From an uncultured Bacteroidales bacterium (GTDB lineage Bacteria; Bacteroidota; Bacteroidia; Bacteroidales; P3), in the NCBI GenBank assembly GCA_900319865.1, contig ONQD01000016.1, positions 1 through 46,361 on the forward strand: DNA of 46,361 nucleotides. The letters are read 5' to 3'. Under the pieces are notes generated by a model. The model saw only the letters and a list, made by a program, of their open reading frames with translations. It did no database searches and was not told where the DNA came from. Shown here piece after piece: positions 32,153-40,809 of the stretch (positions are counted from its first letter, which is position 1; each line of letters starts with the position of its first letter). A program made the position numbers and the translations under genes.

Positions 32153-33553
32153 TTAGAACATGTATCCCATCTTGATGTAGAGGTTGCTGAACTTGTTGTT
32201 GTCCTGCTTGTCGAGGGCTGTGGCCCAATCCACACTGAGGACAAAGTTGTCGTTCATAGCCACCTTGAGGCCGCAGCCTGCGGAGAGGTGCGGGGAATAG
32301 AGGCGGCTTTTGTCGACGGATGACTCGTATTGACTGTAAAACTGATCCATATAGCCCGTCAGGCAGCCCGCATCGTTGTCGGCAGGAGAGGGAAAGTTGA
32401 GTTTGGAAAAGTCGCTGGGAACATCCTTATAGGGCTGCAGCACCATGCCGGCATCCATGAAGGGGTTAAGGCCGATGTAGAAGTTTTCCTTCCCAATCCT
32501 GAAGTGGGCCACCTGAACACGGAACTCCACATTGGCGAAAGCCACGCCCGGTGCCACAACGCGGTTGCGCAGAATGCCCCTGAGAGAATTGGCGCCGCCG
32601 AGACCTTCGTAGATGACACGCTGCATGTAGAGCTGGTTGAGGTAGGAGTCGATATAGAAAGGACTTTGCCCAGCCAGATTGAGCTGTGTGCCAACACGGT
32701 AGGCAAAAGTGAGGCGACTGGGGATAAGGGGAATGTAGTGTCGCCATGAGGCATTGAATTTAAGGTTATTATGACTACGGTTCGACAACAATCCACTTTC
32801 GGACGAGAAATGGCGGTAGTAGGTGAGGAAAGCATCGGCATGGATGCCGCGACGGGGATTTTGCTGGCGGTCGCGAGTGTCGAAAGTGACACCACCGTGG
32901 AGGTAGGGATGGTTGCTGAGATGGGTTTGTGAGCCGAAGTAATAGTTGTAGAGCGTGGTGACTCCTTCGGGCAGTTTGTTTTCCTCTTTCTTTGTGTACT
33001 TGTTCAGCCGGGCCACATCGACAGGACCCACATTATAGCTTAGAAGTCCCAGGCCTGCGTTCCAATACCAAGGCTTGGATATAGTGCCCTGGAGGTCGGC
33101 ACTGAAGCGGAACATATCGCGATGGAACTTATAGTAGGCACGTGTTTTGTACTGGTTGCTGGAAGGGTCGGAATAGCCGGGGATGAGATACGACTCAAAG
33201 CCGTTGAAACCATAGAAGTCGCACATCTGGTCGGGGAGGTAGGTGATGTCGACACTGAGGCGATGGTTGGGAATGAGGTATTTGGAGTCGTAGGAGAGGC
33301 GGAAAAGCCCATAGTGTTTGGAAGTGGTGGCGGCTTCGGCATAGAAAGAATGGTAGTAGTCGGGATAGATGGCCCCGTCGCCAAAATAATAGACATTGGT
33401 GAGCAGACCGAGCTGAAGCCCGAGGTCGGCATCATAGGCAAAGCTGGGCAGGACGCCGAAAGTCCAGCCGCGGCGGATGTTGGCAGAGTCCTGAGCCGAC
33501 AGAGAGGATGAGAGACCTATGAGGATTACGGCAAGAAATAATGTTTTTTTCAT
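32153..33553 (-). CDS. short Omp85/BamA-TamA-like outer-membrane barrel (no POTRA)
   Basis: 466 residues. Signal peptide MKKTLFLAVILIGLSSSLSAQ. An N-terminal segment matching the style of Bacteroidota surface-antigen barrels (FGVLPSFAYDADLGLQLG) leads into a barrel. GGVTFDTRDRQQNPRRG and GLGGANSLRGILRNRVV resemble the D-R and L3-loop V-R-G-[FY] motifs of Omp85. ANVEFRVQV and the terminal strand KMGYMF fit the family. No POTRA domains precede the barrel, so a BamA role is excluded; transport or assembly role unknown. Confidence 0.82.
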   Translation of the reverse strand: MKKTLFLAVILIGLSSSLSAQDSANIRRGWTFGVLPSFAYDADLGLQLGLLTNVYYFGDGAIYPDYYHSFYAEAATTSKHYGLFRLSYDSKYLIPNHRLSVDITYLPDQMCDFYGFNGFESYLIPGYSDPSSNQYKTRAYYKFHRDMFRFSADLQGTISKPWYWNAGLGLLSYNVGPVDVARLNKYTKKEENKLPEGVTTLYNYYFGSQTHLSNHPYLHGGVTFDTRDRQQNPRRGIHADAFLTYYRHFSSESGLLSNRSHNNLKFNASWRHYIPLIPSRLTFAYRVGTQLNLAGQSPFYIDSYLNQLYMQRVIYEGLGGANSLRGILRNRVVAPGVAFANVEFRVQVAHFRIGKENFYIGLNPFMDAGMVLQPYKDVPSDFSKLNFPSPADNDAGCLTGYMDQFYSQYESSVDKSRLYSPHLSAGCGLKVAMNDNFVLSVDWATALDKQDNNKFSNLYIKMGYMF

Positions 33554-33564
33554 AACGGAGGGTA

Positions 33565-34965
33565 TTATTGATTTGAACGGTGTTTACGGAAAACGGCTTT
33601 GCGGAAGATGAAAAGAGCGAAAATGAGGAAGGCCGCCAGAAGAATGCCGAAGGTGATAAGACAGGCATTGAGGCTTTGGGGGCCGAGGCCCATGAGCAGG
33701 AGTACGGGGAAGCCGAAAACGATGGCAGGAATGGTTTGGAGCACAAGGTTGTTGGCGGCAGGGGTTTCGAACTTGGGGTCGATTTCGCGGAGAAGAATCA
33801 TGCCGTTGCTGGCTGTGCCGGTGAGCATGCCGAACATAGAGAAGAAGCCTTCATAGGGATAGTCGGGATAGAGATAGCGGGAGCAGGCACGGACATAGAA
33901 GAATGTGGCAACGGCACCAAGGGCACATACCAGAATCAGGGGCAACCAAAGGCCGCGGAGGTTGCTGAAGTCGATGGCGGCGGTGCCGGCCACTATCATA
34001 AAGTCGAAACAGGTGCCGGCCAGACGGTCGAGGGTGAAGTTGTTGATATATTCGCGCTGCATCAATTTGTTTTTGCGGAGACGGTTGATGATTACTTTTA
34101 CCAGCACACCTAGCAGTGTGCCCCACAAGAAATTGAAGCCCCACACCATAGGTTTGAGCGTTTTTGTGCCGAACTGGCCAAGGTCGAGCTGCTGGACACC
34201 ATACATGAGGAGGAAGACAAGGAAATAGACCAAAAGGACAAGGCAAATTTGGACAGTGAGCTTGTCGATAGACTCGGCATGGGGAATCTCGTTGTCGGAC
34301 TGGTAGTCCTCCAAGGTGTAGGTTTCTTTGTAGTCGGCATCCTTTTTACGGAGCAAGCCTTTGCGGCGCAAGACATTCATATACAACACACCTACTATGC
34401 TACCCACTATGAAACCAGTGGCGGCAATGCTGAGTCCGAAATCGGCACCCTTGAAATTGATGCCCTGACTTTCGGCCCAACCGGAGTAGGTGACGCCGAA
34501 ATTGAGTGCCTGTCCCGGCCCCTGGCCATAGCCCATGGGCAAGAGGAGACCCGAAGCATAGAAGAACTCGCCATTGTTCAAGAACAAAAACAGGGGGATG
34601 GTGACCATAAGTCCGACAAAGCCCTGGAGGATGTAAGTGCTGGCGGTGACCGCACCTGTCTCTACAACCTTCATGGTGGTGGTGGAACTCTTGATTTTCT
34701 TATTCTTGAGTGCCATAGCGACAAAGCCGAGACCAAGGGCATGGTAGGTGATAATCTCCATGGAGGCCTTGTTGACCATGAGGGAGAAAAAGCCAAAGGG
34801 CTTTAGACAAAGAATGATTAATCCAGCCAACAAAGCTGAGGGAAGAAGACTGCGCCTAAAGAGCGGTACATTGCAACGGATAAGATTGGCCACGAGAAGG
34901 GCAACAACGATAATAAAAAACTGAATGAGCCAGTTCCAAGCAGTCATTGAGGCAAAAGAAGTCAT
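33565..34965 (-). CDS. GltS-type (ESS family) sodium/glutamate symporter-like transporter
   Basis: 466 residues with about ten or more membrane helices in two halves. The first half has the re-entrant-loop signature GYGQGPGQALNFG. The second half has GMLTGTASNGMILLREIDP, the corresponding Gly/Ser/Asn-rich loop of GltS proteins, then NLVLQTIPAIVFGFPVLLLMG. A charged cytosolic linker (about 215-250) joins the halves. ESS transporters import glutamate with sodium; the substrate here is inferred. First gene of an operon with the Omp85-like barrel and the three-helix protein. Confidence 0.85.
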   Translation of the reverse strand: MTSFASMTAWNWLIQFFIIVVALLVANLIRCNVPLFRRSLLPSALLAGLIILCLKPFGFFSLMVNKASMEIITYHALGLGFVAMALKNKKIKSSTTTMKVVETGAVTASTYILQGFVGLMVTIPLFLFLNNGEFFYASGLLLPMGYGQGPGQALNFGVTYSGWAESQGINFKGADFGLSIAATGFIVGSIVGVLYMNVLRRKGLLRKKDADYKETYTLEDYQSDNEIPHAESIDKLTVQICLVLLVYFLVFLLMYGVQQLDLGQFGTKTLKPMVWGFNFLWGTLLGVLVKVIINRLRKNKLMQREYINNFTLDRLAGTCFDFMIVAGTAAIDFSNLRGLWLPLILVCALGAVATFFYVRACSRYLYPDYPYEGFFSMFGMLTGTASNGMILLREIDPKFETPAANNLVLQTIPAIVFGFPVLLLMGLGPQSLNACLITFGILLAAFLIFALFIFRKAVFRKHRSNQ

Positions 34966-35085
34966 AATATGTATTTTTTTATCTTATAACGTAAAAGCAT
35001 GTCAAATATTGCATTTATAAATGGAATTTAGGCTCAATAGCCGAAACCAACACAATAAAAAAGAGTTACTAACGTTACAAAACTA

Positions 35086-35093
35086 TAAATTTG
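35086..35093 (+). promoter_or_regulatory. -7 box TAAATTTG of the M28 peptidase gene
   Basis: TAAATTTG on the plus strand, 10 bp before the ATG at 35104. This predicts a very short leader. No clear -33 element. Confidence 0.45.
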
Positions 35094-35103
35094 GATTAAA
35101 ACT

Positions 35104-36603
35104 ATGATAAAGAAAAGTGTTTTATTTGTAGCGGCCATGTGTCTGTGCGGCATTATATATGCACAGAACACAACCCAACGTCAGAGACTGGAAAAGCACG
35201 TGTACACACTGGCTTCGGACAGCCTGCAGGGGCGCAAGGCCGGTTCGCCCGACGCAGTACGTGCGGCAAATTACTTGATTCGTGAATGGAAAGGAATGGG
35301 GCTGAAGCCCTTTTTTGCCGAATCAAAAAACTACAGGATGCCGTTTGAAGTGTATGGCGACAGCGGCTACTACGACCTGGTGGCCATAATAGAGGGTAAC
35401 GACCCCAAACTGAAGGACGAATACATAGTGATAGGAGGCCATTACGACCACTTGGGCGTGAGAAACGGGAAGGTGTATAACGGAGCCGACGACAACGCCT
35501 CGGGAGCCTCGTGCGTGACCGAGGTTGCAAGGCAGCTGTTGGCGCGCCAAAAGGAGTTGAGACGCAGTGTGATAATATGTGCTTTCGATGCCGAAGAGAT
35601 GGGACTTCACGGCTCGGATGCACTTGCCACACGGCTATCGGGAATGCAAATGATAGGCAAGGTGAAACTGATGATGAGCGTGGACATGGTGGGATGGTTG
35701 AAAGCGGGAGGTAGCTTGACGCTGGAAGGAACCGGGACACTGAAAAACAGCCAGGAGCTGACAGACCCGAAACTGCTGGGCGTGGACATTCCAATCAGGA
35801 GAAAAAAATTTGAGAACTCCATATTCACAGCTACCGACACAGAACCCTTTGCCAAGAAAGGGGTGGCCACACTTGCAGTGACCACAGGCATAAAATCGCC
35901 CTACCACAAACCAGAAGACGATGCAGAGCTGATAGATTATGAAGGACTTGACAAAGTGACCGACTACATGGCTGCATTCACACTGGCGGCTGCCAACAGG
36001 GAGGGAGAACTACAGTCGGGCAAGGTGGCTCCGAAACATTTACAGAAGAATGTTCCGTTTAATGTGGGACTGAGTGTGGGATACAACAGTTCTTGGCTGA
36101 GGTTCCCGAATGCGGGTTTCGAAGGCAAGTCGCTTATAGGCGGAGAGGCCGGATTGGCTCTGCAATATAACATATCAACCCGCCTTTCGGTGCACGCAGA
36201 TATATTGTACAATTATACAAGATCGATATATCCAGACCCGGAGAATGCTTATGAAAACAGCTACAGACTGTGTCAGCATGCCATTACGGCACCTGTATTG
36301 CTGCAGCTGAACCTGGGAGACGTTACGACAGCAGTTTATCTAAACTTGGGTGGATACTACGGCAGGAATCTCAGTGGCACTATCCGCTCGACAAACAAAC
36401 CCATGACAGACAAGGCCCCCACATATAAACACGTCAACGCCGATGAATGGGGAATTGCATGGGGATTTGGGCTGAAACTGGGTTACCACTGGCAGCTGGG
36501 ATTCACGGCCCTATACCAACTCAATCAGCTATTCGACACGGGGGCTGGAATGCAATTGTCGCGCGACACCCGGTCCAGCGCAAAACTGACTTACTATTTC
36601 TGA
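35104..36603 (+). CDS. M28 family metallopeptidase fused to a PorT-like beta-barrel
   Basis: 499 residues. Signal peptide 1-20 (AMCLCGIIYA). Residues ~25-300 are an M28 aminopeptidase-type domain with its full metal set: GGHYDHLG (His113), NGADDNASG (Asp129/130), AFDAEEMGLHGS (Glu164/165), SVDMVG (Asp194) and SPYHKPEDD (His268). Residues ~318-499 are amphipathic strands of an 8-stranded barrel with the same landmarks as the barrels at 17098-17835 and 19214-19936 (TAPVLLQLNLG, NLGGYYGRNL, a final strand ending in Phe). Both ends of such a barrel face the periplasm, so the peptidase should be tethered to the inner face of the outer membrane. A perfect terminator follows. Confidence 0.9.
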   Translation: MIKKSVLFVAAMCLCGIIYAQNTTQRQRLEKHVYTLASDSLQGRKAGSPDAVRAANYLIREWKGMGLKPFFAESKNYRMPFEVYGDSGYYDLVAIIEGNDPKLKDEYIVIGGHYDHLGVRNGKVYNGADDNASGASCVTEVARQLLARQKELRRSVIICAFDAEEMGLHGSDALATRLSGMQMIGKVKLMMSVDMVGWLKAGGSLTLEGTGTLKNSQELTDPKLLGVDIPIRRKKFENSIFTATDTEPFAKKGVATLAVTTGIKSPYHKPEDDAELIDYEGLDKVTDYMAAFTLAAANREGELQSGKVAPKHLQKNVPFNVGLSVGYNSSWLRFPNAGFEGKSLIGGEAGLALQYNISTRLSVHADILYNYTRSIYPDPENAYENSYRLCQHAITAPVLLQLNLGDVTTAVYLNLGGYYGRNLSGTIRSTNKPMTDKAPTYKHVNADEWGIAWGFGLKLGYHWQLGFTALYQLNQLFDTGAGMQLSRDTRSSAKLTYYF

Positions 36604-36635
36604 TTCAAAACGGCAAAGAAAGCTACGGAATAAAG

Positions 36636-36668
36636 AAAGAGGACAACCCTGCGGCTGTCCTCTTTTCT
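36636..36668. terminator. terminator after the M28-barrel gene
   Basis: AAAGAGGACA (36636-36645) pairs perfectly with TGTCCTCTTT (36656-36665), followed by TCT. On the minus strand TATTCC follows, so it also lies at the end of the AsmA-like gene. Confidence 0.88.
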
Positions 36669-36696
36669 ATTATGTAAGTGAATGTTTGCGACGGAA

Positions 36697-39600
36697 CTAC
36701 TTGCGGACATTAGCCTCGAGAGCCTGACGTACCAATTTCTTGATTTGGAGTGTGCGGGCTTGCAGATTATCGTGTTTCTCGGGGCGGTAGAGGTCGGCAT
36801 ACTGCACACTGCCCAACTGGATTTGGGGCTTGGAGAGATTGCCTTTAACATCCACAGCCAAACGGACGGGCAAGGGGCACTGGATGAGCTCTAAATGGTA
36901 GTTGCAGTTGTTGTCGAGCGTATGGCGGCCGCCGATGCAAAGCTGATAATTGTGCAGGTTGAGGAGGAAGGGAAATACTTCGATCTCCTTGCGGAATACG
37001 GTAGCCTCGACACTTATGCTGTCGATGCCGATATTGTTGTCCTTTTCGCGCCAATTCTTAAACTGGAGAAGGCGGGCAAGGGAGGCAACGGTCTGATTGT
37101 CGAGCACCACGAGGTCTTTGCCACTGATGGCGGCAGCACCTAAGAGGGTGCTCATCTTGGGTTTGTAGAAGGCATCGAGATTGCACTCGGCAGCGAGGTG
37201 GAAATCGGCCTTGCCCTTGAAAGCGGAGAGCATGGGCACAAGGGTATCGATGGAGGGAATCATGTCGATAAGCTCATCGATGTCGATGTCGAGTAGGTGG
37301 AAGTCAAGTCCTGTGAACAGATGATTGACACGTGGGGACTTGTAGACACCGGTGAGTTGCATGCGTGCAGCCTTGCAAGTGAAACCAATTTGGTCGAGAA
37401 TGGCAACGCCATCGTTGACAGTTACAGAACCACCCAACTGATTGAGGTCGTTGCCAAAGGCAATGCAACGGTTGATATGGGTGTTGAGCTTGACATTGAC
37501 ATCCTTGGGGACGATGAAGGGATTGGCTTCCTTGGGCACATTGTCTTCCTGACGTTGTTTCTGTAGGGTGTCTTCGTCGCTGCCCATACCGCTGAGAATA
37601 TTGAGCAGTTGGTCGATGTCTGCATATTGGGATGAGAAATTGAGCTCGCCATGGAGCATTTCTTTGTGGCTGAGCCATTCCTCGAGACCGAAGACCTTAC
37701 CATTGAGATGATAGTCGGAGACACCCCAAAGGATATCCGCCTGCTCGATATTGCAAACCTCTGGTTTATAGTTGAAGCGGAAAACAGGCATACGCAGAGC
37801 CTCGCTCATTGACGTGAGGGAGAGGACGCAACGATTGAGGTCGATATCAACATCGGGGTTCCACTGCTTGAGGATATTGTCCTGCGTGGAGTCGTTACGG
37901 ACACTACCCTTGAGATACAAAGTATCGGAATAGACCAGCATGGAGTCCATCTCGGCCGACATGTGGCTAAAACAGATGTTGAAAGCGGCTGCAAGGGCTT
38001 GTTTCTTGTCCAGAATATTGGGCATGCCCACCTGAATATCGGGATTGCTGACAGAGGCCACCAACCCGTTGTTGGCCATGTCGACATGAAGGATGCCGCC
38101 AGTGATGCGAGCCCCGATGAGTTCGCGCACTTTGGATTTGGAACGGCCGGTTGTTTTAGGAATATTGACAGCCACCTTGAGCGACGGGGAAGCAGCGTGG
38201 ATGCTGTCCCACACCACATCGAGCTGGGTGGCGTTCAGAGTACCCTTGGCGATAATCTTTTCAAGATTGAGACTTGAGAGGTCGGAGAGACGCGATTTGG
38301 CTGAAAGGTCGAGCTGGGAAGTACCCTGCAAGGCCAAAGGCATAGTGTCGGGCAGGAAGGCGCGAAGGTCGGGCAGATGGAGTTTGCCTTTGATTTTCGC
38401 ATCAATCAGCATGTCGTCCATGAGGTCGTTGACTGTACCTGTAATGTCGACAACACTTTTGAGAGCCTTGGCATGGAAACGGTCGATACGGACATCGGAT
38501 GGGCCTTTGGCCAAGCTGTCGGATGAGAGGTTGAGATGGGCAGCAAGCTGGGCATTAATGTCGCGCAAAGGCATGGGCAACATTTTGGGAGCCGAGAAGG
38601 AGCCTTTGTCGAGAGTGACCTCGGCATCGACACGAGGTAGACGGCCTTCGGCAACAGCACCATAGGCATGGGCTGAGAGGGAGACTTTGCCGTCCACTTT
38701 CATTCCTTTGAGACTCTGAGTGATGAAGGATGGAAGAATGGCAAGCAAATCGCCCACCTGCCAACGGTCGGAAATGAGATGGAGGTCAACTTGCATGGGC
38801 TCGGTATTGGAAGCGAGAGCCACTGCACCATCAACGTCTAACTGATAGTCGGTAAGGCAGATAGAAGCTTCGTTCAGGAGGAATTGGTTATTGTCCAGGT
38901 TGGCCACAAAGGGGACATTAAGTGTGAGCAAATCGCTGTGAGAGGACAACATGGCATCGGTAGTGAATGTGTTGCCACCAGCAGTGACCTCACCGGAAGG
39001 GACAACCAACTTCAGCTTGCCCTCCAGCAGAGAGGTGGTGCCACGGCCATCGAGGTCGATAGATGGTTTAACTAACGACGCATAGATACTGGGGTTACCA
39101 ACACTGTCGCGCATGTCGACAAGCAGCGACTCCATATCAACATCGAGGTCACCATGGATATCGGAGTTGAGCATAGTGCCATGAAGATTGATATTGAGGT
39201 CGTTGAGCGAGGCAAGAATTTGTTGTTGAAGGTCGCAGTATTGGGCAGAAAGATCCTTTACAACAATCTTTTCAAGCTGAATATGGTCGGGAAAAGAAGA
39301 TGATGTATCATCATCGATTTCGGTTGTATCCGGGTTTGTTGCAAAAACATCGATGTTGGTCCAACCGTCGGGAGCCGTGTAGAGATTGGCCCTGACACCC
39401 TCGAGACGCAACTGACGCACCACGACCGCACGTTGTTGCAGAAAGGCTTTTAAATCGATGCCCAAGGTTAGTGAGTTGAGATAAGCAAGGGTATCATTTT
39501 GAACAGCTTTCGAAGCCAATGCGTTGTCCTCGGGCAACTGATATGGGTTAATCAACACCACATCGTTGACTTTGAGGCCCACATCTGGCCAGGTTTTGAA

Positions 39601-39783
39601 AAGGGATAGGTCAACAGAACTGAAATGGCTTTCACAAAGCACATATTCGGACGACAACTTGTTGACAATAGCGGTGAGCCTTGAGGGGGTAAACAGAAGC
39701 CAACAGACTACAACTAAAACTATTATCAATAGTCCCAATAAAGAGCCCAATGAGATGAGGGCTATTTTCCAACCTTTTTTCAT
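36697..39783 (-). CDS. AsmA-family inner-membrane/periplasmic protein
   Basis: 1028 residues from ATG 39783; a TTG two codons earlier is possible. One N-terminal membrane helix (about 7-30) is followed by the AsmA opening: FTPSRLTAIVNKLSSEYV, SHFSSVDLSLFKTWPDVGLKVNDVVL. The rest is long beta-rich, Leu/Asp-rich repeating strands as in AsmA/TamB-like proteins, with an acidic low-complexity patch (TTEIDDDTSSS) near 125. The C-terminus has GGRHTLDNNCNYHLEL and VKGNLSKPQIQLG, as in the AsmA C-terminal domain. The family forms hydrophobic grooves bridging the envelope and is linked to lipid transport. Last gene of the hpt-lipoprotein-asmA row, 59 bp after the lipoprotein. Confidence 0.88.
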   Translation of the reverse strand: MKKGWKIALISLGSLLGLLIIVLVVVCWLLFTPSRLTAIVNKLSSEYVLCESHFSSVDLSLFKTWPDVGLKVNDVVLINPYQLPEDNALASKAVQNDTLAYLNSLTLGIDLKAFLQQRAVVVRQLRLEGVRANLYTAPDGWTNIDVFATNPDTTEIDDDTSSSFPDHIQLEKIVVKDLSAQYCDLQQQILASLNDLNINLHGTMLNSDIHGDLDVDMESLLVDMRDSVGNPSIYASLVKPSIDLDGRGTTSLLEGKLKLVVPSGEVTAGGNTFTTDAMLSSHSDLLTLNVPFVANLDNNQFLLNEASICLTDYQLDVDGAVALASNTEPMQVDLHLISDRWQVGDLLAILPSFITQSLKGMKVDGKVSLSAHAYGAVAEGRLPRVDAEVTLDKGSFSAPKMLPMPLRDINAQLAAHLNLSSDSLAKGPSDVRIDRFHAKALKSVVDITGTVNDLMDDMLIDAKIKGKLHLPDLRAFLPDTMPLALQGTSQLDLSAKSRLSDLSSLNLEKIIAKGTLNATQLDVVWDSIHAASPSLKVAVNIPKTTGRSKSKVRELIGARITGGILHVDMANNGLVASVSNPDIQVGMPNILDKKQALAAAFNICFSHMSAEMDSMLVYSDTLYLKGSVRNDSTQDNILKQWNPDVDIDLNRCVLSLTSMSEALRMPVFRFNYKPEVCNIEQADILWGVSDYHLNGKVFGLEEWLSHKEMLHGELNFSSQYADIDQLLNILSGMGSDEDTLQKQRQEDNVPKEANPFIVPKDVNVKLNTHINRCIAFGNDLNQLGGSVTVNDGVAILDQIGFTCKAARMQLTGVYKSPRVNHLFTGLDFHLLDIDIDELIDMIPSIDTLVPMLSAFKGKADFHLAAECNLDAFYKPKMSTLLGAAAISGKDLVVLDNQTVASLARLLQFKNWREKDNNIGIDSISVEATVFRKEIEVFPFLLNLHNYQLCIGGRHTLDNNCNYHLELIQCPLPVRLAVDVKGNLSKPQIQLGSVQYADLYRPEKHDNLQARTLQIKKLVRQALEANVRK

Positions 39784-39842
39784 ATACAATGGTAGTAAAG
39801 AGATATGATAAAGAAAAGCAAATCCCGACAGGACGATCCTGA

Positions 39843-40235
39843 TTAGATTTCAGAACGGGTGAACGAGCGGGAATTGCCGTATAAATCTTTCCAAACGAGG
39901 GAGTCGCGCGTCTGATAAGTAACAGTATAGTCTTTATAGACATGCTGGCCCATCTCACCATAAAGGTCTATTTGAAGCTGGTCTTCTGTGACCGACCAGT
40001 TATAGTGAGTGCCTTCGCCTTCCTGAACATCTTCGGACTGGTCCCAGGTCTCGCCGGCATGGTCGCTGTCGAAACGCCAAAACTCCTGAGGGTTGTCTTG
40101 TGCACTCCACTTGCCGACTAGCATGGTTTCGTCAACGGTAAGCTTGACTGCGGGCACTTTTTCACAAGCCGAGAAGAATGCCGACCCCACAATAAGGCCA
40201 AGCATTGTTAAAAGAAGAAAGTGTTTCCTTTTCAT
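39843..40235 (-). CDS. small lipocalin-like lipoprotein
   Basis: 130 residues. Lipoprotein signal ending VGSAFFSAC with Cys24. The mature part is about 105 residues of beta strands with a lipocalin-like opening (TMLVGKWSAQDNPQEFWRF), as in many small Bacteroidota lipoproteins. The start codon overlaps the hpt stop codon by one base (TAATG), so translation is coupled to hpt. No function can be assigned. Confidence 0.82.
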   Translation of the reverse strand: MKRKHFLLLTMLGLIVGSAFFSACEKVPAVKLTVDETMLVGKWSAQDNPQEFWRFDSDHAGETWDQSEDVQEGEGTHYNWSVTEDQLQIDLYGEMGQHVYKDYTVTYQTRDSLVWKDLYGNSRSFTRSEI

Positions 40236-40771
40236 TATTCATCAAGAACATAAATATCGCGATAAGTACGCCCCATACCATCATAGTCGAGTCCGTAGCC
40301 CACTATGAAGTCGTTGGGGATGGACTTACCGATATAATCTATTTTATAGTTTTTCCGGAAACTATTGGGTTTATACAGGAAAGCACAGATAGAGATACTG
40401 GCGGGTTTGAGGTTCTGAAGCTGCTGGAGCATGTATTCCATTGAGATGCCGGTATCAATGATGTCCTCAATAATGATTACATCGCGACCTCGGCAATCGC
40501 CCGGGAACCCCATAAGCTCCTGTACCTGACCTGTACTTTGCAAGCCCATATAAGAAGCATATCGGACAAAAGCCACCTTGGAATCCAAATCCAATTCGCG
40601 AATGAGATCGGCAGCGAACATGAAACTGCCCGTAAGAATAGGACACAGCAAGGGACGTTTGCCTTTGAAGTCATGAGATATTTCGGCAGCAAGCCGACGA
40701 ACTATTTCCTGAATCTCGGACTCAGGGATATACATTTTAAAATGTTTGTCGAGAACTTGAATCTTATCCAT
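40235..40771 (-). CDS. hpt: hypoxanthine phosphoribosyltransferase
   Basis: 178 residues, usual length. The PRPP-binding loop is VIIIEDIIDTGISM. N-terminal LCPILTGSFMFAADLIREL and the C-terminal segment IPNDFIVGYGLDYDGMGR (purine-binding, with the conserved Phe/Val-Gly-Tyr-Gly-Leu-Asp) are typical. It converts hypoxanthine or guanine with PRPP to IMP or GMP in the cytosol. It lies 38 bp after the SUMF1 gene and is coupled to the following lipoprotein gene. Confidence 0.95.
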   Translation of the reverse strand: MDKIQVLDKHFKMYIPESEIQEIVRRLAAEISHDFKGKRPLLCPILTGSFMFAADLIRELDLDSKVAFVRYASYMGLQSTGQVQELMGFPGDCRGRDVIIIEDIIDTGISMEYMLQQLQNLKPASISICAFLYKPNSFRKNYKIDYIGKSIPNDFIVGYGLDYDGMGRTYRDIYVLDE

Positions 40772-40809
40772 AACCGTGTCAAATTATGTGAATAACAATT
40801 GTTTTTGCA

